Part shown: positions 34,191 to 42,852 of the stretch, piece after piece
Position numbering within the stretch: the stretch's first letter is position 1
Layout of the letters: every line of letters starts with the position of its first letter
Source: Rikenellaceae bacterium
GTDB lineage: Bacteria; Bacteroidota; Bacteroidia; Bacteroidales; Rikenellaceae
Length of the DNA: 64,000 bases
Reading direction: 5' to 3'
Assembly (NCBI GenBank): GCA_902363575.1
Contig: CABJAJ010000001.1
Coordinates: forward strand, 434,001-498,000
Position numbers and translations under genes: made by a program
Notes under the pieces: model-generated
The model's database searches: none
The model's input: only the letters and a program-made list of their open reading frames with translations
What the model was told of the DNA's origin: nothing

Positions 34191-35279
34191 ATGTACCTCA
34201 GACGACTATCGCTGCTCAATTTCAAGAACATCACGCAGGAGGAGCTTACGCTCGGCCCGGACATCAACTGCCTGGTCGGGGACAACGGCGCGGGCAAGAC
34301 CAATGTGCTCGACGCGGTTTATTTCCTGTCGATGTGCAAATCGTCGCTCGCGATGACCGATGGGCAGAGCGTGCGCCACGGCAGCGATTTTTTCCTCCTC
34401 GAAGGCGAGTACCGCACGGATGCCGAACGCACCGAGCAGGTCGTCTGCTCCTTTTCCCGCAAGGGGGGCAAGGTGCTCAAACGCAACGGCAAGGAGTACG
34501 AACGGCTGTCGGACCATGTCGGGCTGCTGCCGGTGGTGGCGGTTTCGCCGTCGGATACGGCCCTCATCAGCGATGCCGCCGACGAGCGGCGGCGCTTCCT
34601 GAACGCCTTTCTTTCGCAGCTCGACCGCAGCTACCTCCATGCCCTGGTGCGCTACAATGCGGTGCTGGGTGAGCGCAACAAGCTGCTCAAGGTGTCGCAG
34701 GACGAGGATATGCTCCTCATCTACGACCGGCAGTTGGTCGAACACGGCGAAACGGTGCACCGGGCACGGCGGGAGCTGGTCGAACGGCTGCGACCCGTGG
34801 TGGCGGACTTCTACCGCCAGCTCTCGGGCGACCGGGAGCAGGTCGAACTGGCCTACAAGTCGGAGCTTAACGACCGGCCTTTCGCGGAGGTGTTGCTGGC
34901 GGCCCGCGAACGCGACCGGATCAACGAATTCACCACTTCGGGCATCCACCGCGACGACCTCCAGTTGCGCATCGGCGGCTATCCGCTGCGCAAATACGGC
35001 TCGCAGGGACAGCAGAAGTCGTTTTTGGTCGCCCTCAAGCTGGCGCAGTATGCGCTGGTGGCCGCACAGCGGGGCGAGAAGCCGATCCTGCTGCTGGACG
35101 ACCTGTTCGACAAGCTCGACGCCGGACGGGTCGAGCAATTGATCCGTCTGGTTGCGGGCGGCGAGTTCGGCCAGATCCTCATTACCGACTGCAACGAAGC
35201 CCGGCTGCACGCCATCCTCGACCGGACCGGATGCACCTATACGCTCCTGCGGGTCGAAAACGGAACCATTCGACCATGA
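34191..35279 (+). CDS. recF: DNA replication and repair protein RecF
   Basis: A 362-residue SMC-like ATPase that helps RecOR load RecA at gaps. MYLRRLSLLNFKNI opens the ABC-type fold; Walker A is GDNGAGKTNVLDA (residues about 30-38), the signature region is KYGSQGQQKSFLVALKLAQ, and Walker B is ILLLDDLFDKLDAGRV near residue 305. Length is normal. The start at 34191 follows the promoter box. Its TGA overlaps the ATG of the DUF721 gene, a common order in Bacteroidetes. Confidence 0.96.
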   Translation: MYLRRLSLLNFKNITQEELTLGPDINCLVGDNGAGKTNVLDAVYFLSMCKSSLAMTDGQSVRHGSDFFLLEGEYRTDAERTEQVVCSFSRKGGKVLKRNGKEYERLSDHVGLLPVVAVSPSDTALISDAADERRRFLNAFLSQLDRSYLHALVRYNAVLGERNKLLKVSQDEDMLLIYDRQLVEHGETVHRARRELVERLRPVVADFYRQLSGDREQVELAYKSELNDRPFAEVLLAARERDRINEFTTSGIHRDDLQLRIGGYPLRKYGSQGQQKSFLVALKLAQYALVAAQRGEKPILLLDDLFDKLDAGRVEQLIRLVAGGEFGQILITDCNEARLHAILDRTGCTYTLLRVENGTIRP

Positions 35280-35566
35280 GACGCACCAAAACCATGCTCA
35301 TGGGCGACCTGCTCGACGAGTTCTTCAGCCGGCCCTACGTCGCCGCCCGCGTCGCCGAGGGGCGGCTGCCCGATACCTGGCGGGAGATCGTCGGCGAGAG
35401 GGCCGCTGCCGAGACCACGCAACTGCGGCTCGAAAACCGTATCCTGCATGTGCGCATCCGTTCGAGCGTGCTGCGCAGCGAATTGTTCCGTCAGCGCGAA
35501 GCGCTGGCCGCGGAGATCAACCGCCGCTCGAAGGTGCGGTTGGTGGCCTCGGTCATCATCCGCTGA
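35276..35566 (+). CDS. DUF721 (DciA-like) protein
   Basis: A 96-residue protein with the DUF721 plan: LPDTWREIVGERAAAETTQLRLENRILHVRIRSSVLRSELFRQREALAAEIN. DciA, a DUF721 member, loads the replicative helicase in bacteria without DnaC, so a role in replication beside RecF is plausible. The ATG at 35276 overlaps the TGA of recF, so they are coupled; the 15 codons upstream in this frame are inside recF. Confidence 0.88.
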   Translation: MRRTKTMLMGDLLDEFFSRPYVAARVAEGRLPDTWREIVGERAAAETTQLRLENRILHVRIRSSVLRSELFRQREALAAEINRRSKVRLVASVIIR

Positions 35567-35630
35567 GCCTCCATTTCGTTTCGGGGGCCATATTTCCTCC
35601 GTAATGATGGCGATATTGAGAAAAAAGATG

Positions 35631-35638
35631 TATTTTTG
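35631..35638 (+). promoter_or_regulatory. TAnnTTTG box ahead of the TPR gene
   Basis: TATTTTTG fits the -7 box and would give a leader of about 40 bases to ATG 35686. No good -33 box is seen. Confidence 0.45.
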
Positions 35639-35685
35639 CACGTTAATACACGAAAAACAATACCCAACTAAAACCCGATAAAGGT

Positions 35686-36363
35686 ATGGCAAAGCAAAAA
35701 GAGCAGGAAGCGCTGGAGGTTGCGATGGATCGCACCGAGGATTTCTTCGAGCGCAACAGCAAGAAAATAATCGCTGTCCTGGCGGTGCTCATCGTGGTCG
35801 CCGCCCTGATATACGGTTACAGGGAGCTGATCTCCCTGCCCCGCGTGGAGCGGGCGGCCGAGCTGATCGCCGAGGCCCAGTACCGTTTCGAGGGGGAGAA
35901 TCCCGATTTCGAGCTGGCGCTCACGGGTGACGCCAACGGCGCCGGTTTTCTCGACGTGATCGACCAGTACGGCTCGACGCCCGCGGGCAATCTGGCCCGG
36001 CACTATGCGGGCATCTGCTACCTGCGCATGGGCGACCTGGACAATGCGGCCGCTTACCTGTCCGAATACCATCCCGTGAAGGGGATTCCCGGAGCGATCG
36101 TCAATGCGCAGAATCTCGGTCTGCAGGGCGATGTTGCCGTCGAGCAGCAGGATTACGCCCGCGCCCTGAAATTCTACGACAAGGCCGTCAAGGCTTCCGA
36201 CAACCAGATGACCGCGCCGCTCTACCTGCGCAAGGCGGGTCTGGCTGCCAAAGCCATGGGCGACGACGCCCTTTCGACGGCTTACTACCAGCGCATCCTG
36301 GATACCTATCCCGCGACGCCGGAAGCTCGCGAGGCCGAAAAGCTCATCGGGGCGAACAACTGA
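35686..36363 (+). CDS. membrane-anchored TPR protein
   Basis: A 225-residue protein: a charged N terminus, one membrane helix (about residues 27-45, IIAVLAVLIVVAALIYGY), then three or more tetratricopeptide-like repeats (LARHYAGICYLRMGDLDNAAAYL, YARALKFYDKAVKASDN, APLYLRKAGLAAKAMGDD), likely in the periplasm. This is like YfgM of E. coli, which acts at the Sec translocon. It is followed by ribH after 18 bases and sits in a conserved recF region; the coupling to riboflavin synthesis looks accidental. Confidence 0.88.
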   Translation: MAKQKEQEALEVAMDRTEDFFERNSKKIIAVLAVLIVVAALIYGYRELISLPRVERAAELIAEAQYRFEGENPDFELALTGDANGAGFLDVIDQYGSTPAGNLARHYAGICYLRMGDLDNAAAYLSEYHPVKGIPGAIVNAQNLGLQGDVAVEQQDYARALKFYDKAVKASDNQMTAPLYLRKAGLAAKAMGDDALSTAYYQRILDTYPATPEAREAEKLIGANN

Positions 36364-36381
36364 TAAACGGAGTGCGGAGCG

Positions 36382-36912
36382 ATGGCAACCAGAACCCACA
36401 ACCTTTCCAAATTCGACGCGCCGCTGCCCTCGGCTGCCGACATGAAGTTCGGCATCGTGGTGGCGGAGTGGAACCGTGAGGTGACCGAAGCGCTGCTCGA
36501 AGGAGCTGTCCGCACGCTCCGCAATGCGGGGTGTCCCGACCTGAACATCCAGATCAAATACGTTCCCGGAACGTTCGAGCTGACGCTCGGCGCGCAGTTT
36601 TTTGCCGAATACACCGACGTGGACGCTGTCATCGCTCTCGGCTGCGTCGTGCAGGGCGACACGCGCCATTTCGATTTCATCTGCCACGGCACCACGCAGG
36701 GGATCATCCAACTGCAGATCCAGTGGAACATGCCGGTGATCTTCGGCGTGCTCACGGTAAACGACATGCAGCAGGCCATCGACCGGGCGGGCGGACGCCT
36801 GGGTAACAAGGGCGACGAAGCGGCGGCCACGGCCATCAACATGGTCAAGCTCCAGATCGACATGGAGGCGGCCTCCCCCGATCACGTGCCCGACCGAAAG
36901 AACATCAACTGA
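36382..36912 (+). CDS. ribH: 6,7-dimethyl-8-ribityllumazine synthase
   Basis: A 176-residue enzyme of riboflavin synthesis that condenses a ribityl-uracil with dihydroxybutanone phosphate. The family motifs are present: [19 protein letters not shown] (near residue 25), [13 protein letters not shown] (substrate loop), [23 protein letters not shown] (with the His of the catalytic site) and [18 protein letters not shown]. It forms pentamers or icosahedra. Eighteen bases separate it from the TPR gene, and a terminator follows. Confidence 0.97.
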   Translation: MATRTHNLSKFDAPLPSAADMKFGIVVAEWNREVTEALLEGAVRTLRNAGCPDLNIQIKYVPGTFELTLGAQFFAEYTDVDAVIALGCVVQGDTRHFDFICHGTTQGIIQLQIQWNMPVIFGVLTVNDMQQAIDRAGGRLGNKGDEAAATAINMVKLQIDMEAASPDHVPDRKNIN

Positions 36913-36944
36913 AAGCCGGTATTTTATAAAAGTATTAATGGTGG

Positions 36945-36977
36945 CGGCGGGCCGAGTGATCGGTCCGCCGTTTTTTT
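36945..36977 (+). terminator. intrinsic terminator of ribH
   Basis: CGGCGGGCCGA, a GTGA loop and TCGGTCCGCCG (one G-U pair) followed by seven T. Confidence 0.93.
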
Positions 36978-37049
36978 GGAACCCCGATCGGGCCGTTTCC
37001 TGAAATATTCGGACGCCGGAAAGCGCACAAAAAGAAAATAATTGCTAAA

Positions 37050-37083
37050 TTTGATTCCGTAAACGGATAAATTCGTAATTTTG
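37050..37083 (+). promoter_or_regulatory. promoter of the alpha-oxoamine synthase gene
   Basis: TTTG (37050-37053) and TAATTTTG (37076-37083), 22 bases apart, which is a little long for the consensus. The leader is about 30 bases. Confidence 0.5.
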
Positions 37084-37122
37084 TCAATTCCCGTTTGCAC
37101 GTAGAACTTAAAACGAAATACA

Positions 37123-38379
37123 ATGGTTGATATTTTTGCACGTCTCGAAAAGAACGCCGGGGGGCCTATCGGACAGTACATGTCCTATGCGCACGGCTAT
37201 TTCGCATTCCCCAAACTGGAGGGCGAAATCGGGCCCCACATGCGTTTTCGCGGAAAGATGATGCTTAACTGGAGCCTGAACAACTACCTGGGCCTGGCCA
37301 ATCATCCCGAGGTACGCGAAGCCGACGCACGGGGCGCCGCCGAATTCGGCATGGCTGCTCCGATGGGTGCCCGCATGATGAGCGGACAGACCAAGTACCA
37401 CGAACAGCTCGAGCGCGAGCTGGCCGCTTTCGTCGGCAAGGAGGACGCTTTCCTGCTCAACTTCGGCTATCAGGGCATGATTTCGATTATCGACTGCCTG
37501 CTTACCCCGCGCGACGTGGTGGTTTACGATGCCGAGTCGCACGCCTGCATCATCGACGGCCTGCGCCTGCACAAAGGCAAGCGGTTCGTGTACGGCCACA
37601 ACGACATGGATTCGCTGCGCTTGCAGCTCAAACATGCCAGCGAGCTGGCCGAGGAGCAGAACGGCGGTGTGCTGGTCATCACCGAGGGCGTGTTCGGCAT
37701 GAAGGGCGACCTCGGCAAGCTGGACGAAATCGTCGCCATGAAGAAGGACTTCCAATTCCGCCTGCTGGTGGACGACGCCCACGGCTTCGGTACGATGGGC
37801 GAAGGGGGCCGCGGCACGGCATCGCACTTTGGCGTGGTGGATGGCGTGGACGTGCTCTTCAACACTTTCGCCAAGTCGATGGCGGGCATCGGCGCTTTCG
37901 TCTGCGGCCCGAAGTGGCTCATCAACCTGCTGCGGTATAACATGCGCTCGCAGCTCTATGCCAAGTCGCTGCCTATGCCGATGGTGATCGGGGCGCTGAA
38001 ACGTCTGGACATGATCCGCACGCATCCCGAGTTCCAGCAGAAATTGTGGGAGATCACCCATGAGCTCCAGCGCGGACTGCGGGAAAACGGCTTCGAGATC
38101 GGCGTGACCAATTCGCCCGTGACACCCGTGTATATGAAAGGCGGTATTCCCGAAGCGACGAACCTGATCGCCGACCTGCGCGAGAACCACGCGCTCTTCT
38201 GCTCGATCGTGGTTTATCCGGTGATTCCCAAGGGCGAGATCATCCTGCGCGTAATCCCGACGGCCGCCCATACGCTCGAAGACGTCCGTTATACCATCGA
38301 GGCGTTCAAGGCCGTGCGTCAGAAACTCGAGGACGGAATTTACGGCAAGATGCCCATTCCGAAAATGGCGGAACTGTAA
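37123..38379 (+). CDS. alpha-oxoamine synthase, probably a sphingolipid or sulfonolipid enzyme
   Basis: A 418-residue PLP enzyme of the KBL/SPT family, which decarboxylatively joins an amino acid to an acyl thioester. The PLP-binding lysine is in NTFAKSMAGIGAFV, preceded by the DDAHGFGTMGEGGRG motif and the substrate motif NNYLGLANHPEV. The family includes serine palmitoyltransferase (sphingolipids), which Bacteroides use, and cysteate acyltransferase, which begins capnine and sulfobacin synthesis in Alistipes-type bacteria. I cannot tell which acid it uses. It has its own promoter and terminator and stands alone. Confidence 0.8.
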   Translation: MVDIFARLEKNAGGPIGQYMSYAHGYFAFPKLEGEIGPHMRFRGKMMLNWSLNNYLGLANHPEVREADARGAAEFGMAAPMGARMMSGQTKYHEQLERELAAFVGKEDAFLLNFGYQGMISIIDCLLTPRDVVVYDAESHACIIDGLRLHKGKRFVYGHNDMDSLRLQLKHASELAEEQNGGVLVITEGVFGMKGDLGKLDEIVAMKKDFQFRLLVDDAHGFGTMGEGGRGTASHFGVVDGVDVLFNTFAKSMAGIGAFVCGPKWLINLLRYNMRSQLYAKSLPMPMVIGALKRLDMIRTHPEFQQKLWEITHELQRGLRENGFEIGVTNSPVTPVYMKGGIPEATNLIADLRENHALFCSIVVYPVIPKGEIILRVIPTAAHTLEDVRYTIEAFKAVRQKLEDGIYGKMPIPKMAEL

Positions 38380-38400
38380 TATCCCGGGCGAACCGGAACA

Positions 38401-38431
38401 GCCGTCCTTCTCTCAGGAAGGGCGGTTTTTT
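38401..38431 (+). terminator. intrinsic terminator of the alpha-oxoamine synthase gene
   Basis: CCGTCCTTC, a TCTCA loop and GGAAGGGCGG, then six T. It lies 22 bases after the stop. Confidence 0.85.
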
Positions 38432-38558
38432 GTGTTATAGGGGGCCTGTCGTCTCCTGGTGCGGTTCGGTTTCCTTCCCGCGGCCCGGTTGTTCATGCAG
38501 GAGCCGGGCAGGGACGACAGGGCTGCGGTTTCCCGTCGGGCCGTCGTCCGACGGCCGC

Positions 38559-38951
38559 TTATCGTTCCATATTATCGAGGTGGATTTCCAGCGCCCGCAC
38601 CGAAATCTGGATTTCGCGGATCGAAACGCCCAGCGAGCCGATCAGCAGCAGGAGCGCAATGCCGAAGACCCAGATCGAGAGGGTTGCAAGCCCGATGTAG
38701 ATCAGAAACATCGTCACCACGCACAGGAAGAGGCTGCCGATCCCGAGAATCTGCATCGTGCGGGTGAGGTAGAGCCGGTGTCGCAGGTTCTCGATCTGGG
38801 CTACCGTAATCTGGGAGCGGTGCTGCTCGTACTGGTCCTTGAGCGTGCGTACGAGCTGCGCATAGGAGAGAAACCGGTTGGTGTAGGCCAGCAGGATCAG
38901 CGATACGGCCGAAAACAGGAGCGCGGGTGTGGTCAGCGTGAGTTCTTCCAT
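38559..38951 (-). CDS. DUF2721 family membrane protein
   Basis: A 130-residue protein with three membrane helices (about residues 9-26, 65-90 and 92-112), the plan of DUF2721: first helix, a cytoplasmic amphipathic stretch (YAQLVRTLKDQYEQHRSQITVAQIENLRHRLYL), then a helical hairpin and a C-terminal coil. No function is known for the family. ATG at 38949-38951 is used; the upstream TTG would add ten residues without family support. Confidence 0.78.
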   Translation of the reverse strand: MEELTLTTPALLFSAVSLILLAYTNRFLSYAQLVRTLKDQYEQHRSQITVAQIENLRHRLYLTRTMQILGIGSLFLCVVTMFLIYIGLATLSIWVFGIALLLLIGSLGVSIREIQISVRALEIHLDNMER

Positions 38952-38990
38952 CGTGTGCAGCTTAATAGGGTTTAATGGCAACTAAGCAAA

Positions 38991-39013
38991 TCCGGTTCCC
39001 AACGGGAACCGGA
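38991..39013 (-). terminator. hairpin after the first C10-type gene
   Basis: TCCGGTTCCC, an AAC loop and GGGAACCGGA form a 10-base perfect stem; leftward the tail is TTTGCTTAG, which is a modest T tract. It lies between the C10-type gene and the DUF2721 gene. Confidence 0.55.
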
Positions 39014-39134
39014 TGCGAAGATAGCGGATTTTCCACAACCTGCTGTCCGGACTTCCGATTAAGGCTGCGGTCGAACGCTTTGCGATTTTCGGCCAATGGC
39101 TCCGGGCACCGTGGCGGGTAACTACTTCAGGAAC

Positions 39135-40418
39135 TCACTCGACAGGAGGCATCGGCTTAAGGGTCGTAAGCTGATCGGTATGGATAAGTATTGTCGAGTC
39201 TTTGCTGATAGCTATGTAAACATCCGGTTTGATATTGCTCGTAATGCGAATATCGGACGGGGCATATTCGACCTGTCCGTCCACATAGTCGGCCTTAGAG
39301 GAGGCTCCGCTGTCGGGCACGTCGGGGCCCGTGTGCAGGTCGAAAAGGGTGCTGAGGTAAAACCCGTTGCCCTTGCCGTCGTTCCCAAGGTTACAATGCA
39401 CCAAGGTGCGGTATTCGATTTTGTCGTCGGGCACAGGCTCGGGATATTCGCCCGGTCGTACCGGATCCGGCGTATAGGTAATTTTCCGGTGCTGGGTCAG
39501 GTAGCCATCCATAACCCAGGTGTATTTTTGCGGGATGTATCCGTAATAGGTTGAGCCCTGTGCATAGACCGGACGTTTATTGCCGATTTCGGACAGGACT
39601 TTCGCATACGTATAAGCTTCGGAAGCGTTGCAGCGATAATCCAGCTCCCCAATCCAGTTTTTGAGCTCGCCGGATTGCATGGCGGCCGCTACGTCGGCAA
39701 AGAGGCGTTTGATTTCGGCTTTTCTGTTTTCTTCATATTTTATCGACTCCTCTTTTCCAATAATGATTTGTAGTCTGGCCAAAATCAAATCCCAATCGTA
39801 CGTTTTCGGCCATTGGTGGAAGGACATAATCTGACAGAATGCGGTGACTTCCCTCGACTGGTTGTACGGATCCCCGATTCCCCATTTCACACCGACCAGG
39901 CCGTTGGTGCGTTCGTCATCTTGCCAGGGACCGGCAAAAGGCTTGACTTGTGGTTTGATGGTGGAGGGAGGTGTTATGCTGGCAAGCGTTTCGATGCGCG
40001 AGTAGAGGAATTTCAGCGCGCCGTCCTCCAGCGACGCCGGATCGGGGAATGTTCCTTCGTCGCTCACGGCATAGACCGTGGCTTGCTGGCGCCGGTCGGC
40101 GGCGACGATGGCGAAGCCGCTCTCCTGCTCGAAGTTCACCACGTAGAGCGAGGGATCGATGTCCTGCCCGTTCCGGACGGCGGTTTGTACGTCGTGGCGT
40201 TGAATGGAGCTGACCGCAATACGTTTCGCACGGGTTGCGGGGGCGATAGCGTCGCGTGCGGCGAGCGCCTCGGCTGCCGCGTCTTCGGGCGTGATCCCGA
40301 ACGTAGCGACCGCAGGAACGGTCGGGAGGGTCGGATCGGGCACTTCGGCCGGATCGGGTTGCGAGCACTGCACGAAGAGCAGGCCGGCAACGGCAAGGAG
40401 TGAGAGGTGCTTTTTCAT
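39135..40418 (-). CDS. C10 (streptopain-like) lipoprotein lacking catalytic residues
   Basis: A 427-residue lipoprotein (signal MKKHLSLLAVAGLLFVQC). Residues about 40-150 match the Spi/prodomain of C10 peptidases (FGITPEDAAAEALAARDAI, SGFAIVAADRRQQATVYAVSD). The mature region has the C10 scaffold: VKWGIGDPYNQ, CQIMSFHQWPKTYDW and KRPVYAQGSTYYGY then WVMDGYL. The family's catalytic Cys, seven residues before QIM, is Arg189, and the His two residues before WVMDGY is Tyr299. I therefore predict no protease activity; binding of peptides or inhibitors is possible. It forms a tandem pair with the next gene and shares an identical 72-base block with it. Confidence 0.72.
   Translation of the reverse strand: MKKHLSLLAVAGLLFVQCSQPDPAEVPDPTLPTVPAVATFGITPEDAAAEALAARDAIAPATRAKRIAVSSIQRHDVQTAVRNGQDIDPSLYVVNFEQESGFAIVAADRRQQATVYAVSDEGTFPDPASLEDGALKFLYSRIETLASITPPSTIKPQVKPFAGPWQDDERTNGLVGVKWGIGDPYNQSREVTAFCQIMSFHQWPKTYDWDLILARLQIIIGKEESIKYEENRKAEIKRLFADVAAAMQSGELKNWIGELDYRCNASEAYTYAKVLSEIGNKRPVYAQGSTYYGYIPQKYTWVMDGYLTQHRKITYTPDPVRPGEYPEPVPDDKIEYRTLVHCNLGNDGKGNGFYLSTLFDLHTGPDVPDSGASSKADYVDGQVEYAPSDIRITSNIKPDVYIAISKDSTILIHTDQLTTLKPMPPVE
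40068..40139. repeat. 72-base block identical to 41353-41424
   Basis: Inside the prodomain region of the first C10-type gene. Every base matches the copy in the neighbouring paralogue, though flanking parts differ, which fits recent gene conversion or strong selection on this segment. Confidence 0.9.
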
Positions 40419-40444
40419 ACTGGGTTTTATTTAGTGGAACGGGA

Positions 40445-40476
40445 TGAAAAAAGGCATCCGACCGTTCGGTCGGATG
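40445..40476 (-). terminator. intrinsic terminator of the second C10-type gene
   Basis: Read leftward, AAGGCATCCGACC, a GAAC loop and GGTCGGATGCCTT form a 13-base perfect stem followed by TTTTTCATC. Confidence 0.88.
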
Positions 40477-40491
40477 CCTTGGAATACGGAT

Positions 40492-41706
40492 TTACGGGAC
40501 GACGATGTTTATCTCTCCGACTATTCCTGGTTTCGTTGTAACGGGGATATTGGGAAGAACGGTCGGGGTGTTCGGGCGGATGTTGGTGATGATTCCGATT
40601 TCAGCGGCCTCGAAAGCGTTCATGCCGGAGACGTACTGGTCGGGCAGGTCGAAATCCGGTACTTCGGGTTGCTGGCCCAGCTCAAAGATCGAATTGAGGT
40701 AGTATCCGTTCCCGTATCCGTCGTTTCCGAGGTTGCAATGGATCAGCGTGCGGGTTTCGATGCCCGGATAAACGGAGGTGGAGCGGGACTGAAGCAGGTA
40801 GCCGTCCATGATCCACGGATAACTGTACAGGATGCAGCCTCTGCGTGCCGTGCCGGTCGCGTAAACCGGACGTTTCTGGTCGATCTCGTTGCATACGGTG
40901 CTCATGGTGTAGGCTTTTTCCGCATTGCAATAATAGCCGATCGCGCTGAAAGCTTTTTCCATGGTGTCTGTGTTCTGGATCTGCCCGGCGACCGTTTTGA
41001 ATAGCTGCGCGACGGCGCCCCAGATGGTGGGATCGGCTGACGGCTGGTAAAGCTTGCACACGTATTGTTTGATAATGGTCCAACGATAGGTTTTCGGCCA
41101 CTCGTAATAGGACATGATCTGGCAAAGGTGCGTCACAAATACGGATTGATAGAACGGGAACTCTGTCCCCCAATTCACCTTTACGTACGGGCCGACGGTC
41201 TTGACGTTTCTCCAATTGGTAACGATGACCGCGTCCTGCGTCTGCACTTCGGCGGGTGCCGATGCCATCTGCCCGATCCGGGCATAGATCAGATTCAGGG
41301 GCGAATCATCCTGCAGGGAGGCGGGGGCAGGCAACGATCCTTCGTCGCTTATGGCATAGACCGTGGCTTGCTGGCGCCGGTCGGCGGCGACGATGGCGAA
41401 GCCGCTCTCCTGCTCGAAGTTCACGACATAGAACGAGGGATCGACCGTTTGAGCGGACTGAACGGCAGTTTGTGCGCCGTGACGTACCACGGAACGGACG
41501 GCGACCGCCTGCCCACGGGTCGCGGGCGAGAGGGCTTCGCGTGCGGCGAGCGCTTCGGCTGCCGCATCTTCGGGGGTGATTCCGAACGATTCGACCGCAG
41601 GGTCGGCGGGAAGGGCGGGTTCCGGGATTTCGGCCGGATCGGGTTGTGCGCATTGTGCCAACAGACAAATACCGACAACGAGCAGGAAATAATTGAGATG
41701 CTTCAT
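40492..41706 (-). CDS. second C10-type lipoprotein lacking catalytic residues
   Basis: A 404-residue paralogue of the previous protein (signal MKHLNYFLLVVGICLLAQC, lipobox Cys). The prodomain motifs (FGITPEDAAAEALAAREAL, SGFAIVAADRRQQATVYAISD) are nearly identical, the C10 region holds WGTEFPFYQS, CQIMSYYEWPKTYRWT and DQKRPVYATGTARRG then PWIMDGYL. The catalytic Cys position is Val189 and the His position is Tyr296, so activity is again lost. The tails of the two proteins differ. It has its own terminator, so the pair are separate units. Confidence 0.72.
   Translation of the reverse strand: MKHLNYFLLVVGICLLAQCAQPDPAEIPEPALPADPAVESFGITPEDAAAEALAAREALSPATRGQAVAVRSVVRHGAQTAVQSAQTVDPSFYVVNFEQESGFAIVAADRRQQATVYAISDEGSLPAPASLQDDSPLNLIYARIGQMASAPAEVQTQDAVIVTNWRNVKTVGPYVKVNWGTEFPFYQSVFVTHLCQIMSYYEWPKTYRWTIIKQYVCKLYQPSADPTIWGAVAQLFKTVAGQIQNTDTMEKAFSAIGYYCNAEKAYTMSTVCNEIDQKRPVYATGTARRGCILYSYPWIMDGYLLQSRSTSVYPGIETRTLIHCNLGNDGYGNGYYLNSIFELGQQPEVPDFDLPDQYVSGMNAFEAAEIGIITNIRPNTPTVLPNIPVTTKPGIVGEINIVVP
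41353..41424. repeat. 72-base block identical to 40068-40139
   Basis: The second copy of the shared prodomain segment; it marks the sequence most recently exchanged between the two paralogues. Confidence 0.9.
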
Positions 41707-41928
41707 ACCTTATTGTTTTAAAGGTTAAATCTCGTATTTCCGCTCTCACAGGGCTTGAAAGCGTCGGCACTCGAACGAGTACCTCCGACAGGGTACGATG
41801 AAAGTAGGCATTTTCGCTCGGAAATGCAAGCGATCCGGCGATAATAGGTGGTTTAGTTTAAGATCACCGCCTTTTCGGACAAAACGAAGGCGTGCGGATA
41901 GAGGGGATCGGTTGAGTTTCCCGACCGT

Positions 41929-42852
41929 TCACAGTCCCTTGTGTGCGATCCGCCACGCCAAGGCATTGTATCCGCGCAACAGGGGCCAGCGCCAGCGGGC
42001 GGGCAGCAGGTTGAGCAGGCGGAGTTTCCAGAGGATGCGCCGGCTGCGGCGGGTATAGCGGAAAAAGCGGGCGGCCCGCCGCGCTTCGGCCGTTCCTCCT
42101 TTGGCGCTTGCGACCAGCGCTTTTCCCAACGCCACGCGGGCGATGTATTCGTTGCTCAGGTCGGCGGCGTCGGGCTTATAGAGCTCTTCAAAGGAATAGA
42201 GCGAATTTTCAGGGGTGTAGATAGCTGCCGAGCGGTTTTGAGCCGTGCGGGAGTAGCATGCCAGCGGCTTGGGCGAGAAACAGATAGGAGCCCGCCGGGC
42301 GATTTTTGTCCATAGGTATTGGTCCTCGCCGAGTTTCATCCCTTCGGGGAATCCTCCCGCTTCGACGACCAGGTCGCGCCGGAGTGTCGTGGCCGACGGA
42401 ATGAGGACGTAACGGCTGAGGGCTTCCCGGAAAAAATCGACCGGTCCCTCCCGTCGGGGCGTGTCGCCCTGCACCATGCCGTCGGCGCTGCGGATATAGA
42501 ACGCTGTGCCGTAAGCCCCGCAGCCCGGATAGGCGGCGATCAGGCGATGAATTTCGGTCAGGTAGTCCGCATGCCAGCGGTCGTCGCCGTCGAGCAGGGC
42601 GACGTAATCGCCGCGGGCCTCCGCAATGGCGCGGTTGCGGGCGGCGCTCACGCCCCGGTTCGTCTGGACGATCATCCGTATGAGCGGGGAGTCGAAGCTG
42701 CGCACCACGTCGGGCCCGGCGTCGGTCGAGCCGTCGTCCACCACGATCACCTCCAGCGGCGCGGTGTGTTGGCCGAGGACCGAGCGGAGGGTTTGTGCGA
42801 TTTCACGCTCCTTGTTATAAAGCGGAATGACGACCGATATGCGTGGTTCCAT
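41929..42852 (-). CDS. GT2 family glycosyltransferase
   Basis: A 307-residue GT-A fold glycosyltransferase. It opens with ISVVIPLYNKEREIAQTLRSVLGQ, has VIVVDDGSTDAGPDVV and the metal-binding DGDDRWHADY motif near residue 100, and a Thr-rich acceptor region before it. The C-terminal part is basic and may sit on the membrane. It overlaps the Stealth gene by 38 bases and belongs to its operon; together they suggest assembly of a surface polysaccharide, though the sugars are unknown. Start at ATG 42850-42852 (MEPRISVVIP). Confidence 0.9.
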   Translation of the reverse strand: MEPRISVVIPLYNKEREIAQTLRSVLGQHTAPLEVIVVDDGSTDAGPDVVRSFDSPLIRMIVQTNRGVSAARNRAIAEARGDYVALLDGDDRWHADYLTEIHRLIAAYPGCGAYGTAFYIRSADGMVQGDTPRREGPVDFFREALSRYVLIPSATTLRRDLVVEAGGFPEGMKLGEDQYLWTKIARRAPICFSPKPLACYSRTAQNRSAAIYTPENSLYSFEELYKPDAADLSNEYIARVALGKALVASAKGGTAEARRAARFFRYTRRSRRILWKLRLLNLLPARWRWPLLRGYNALAWRIAHKGL

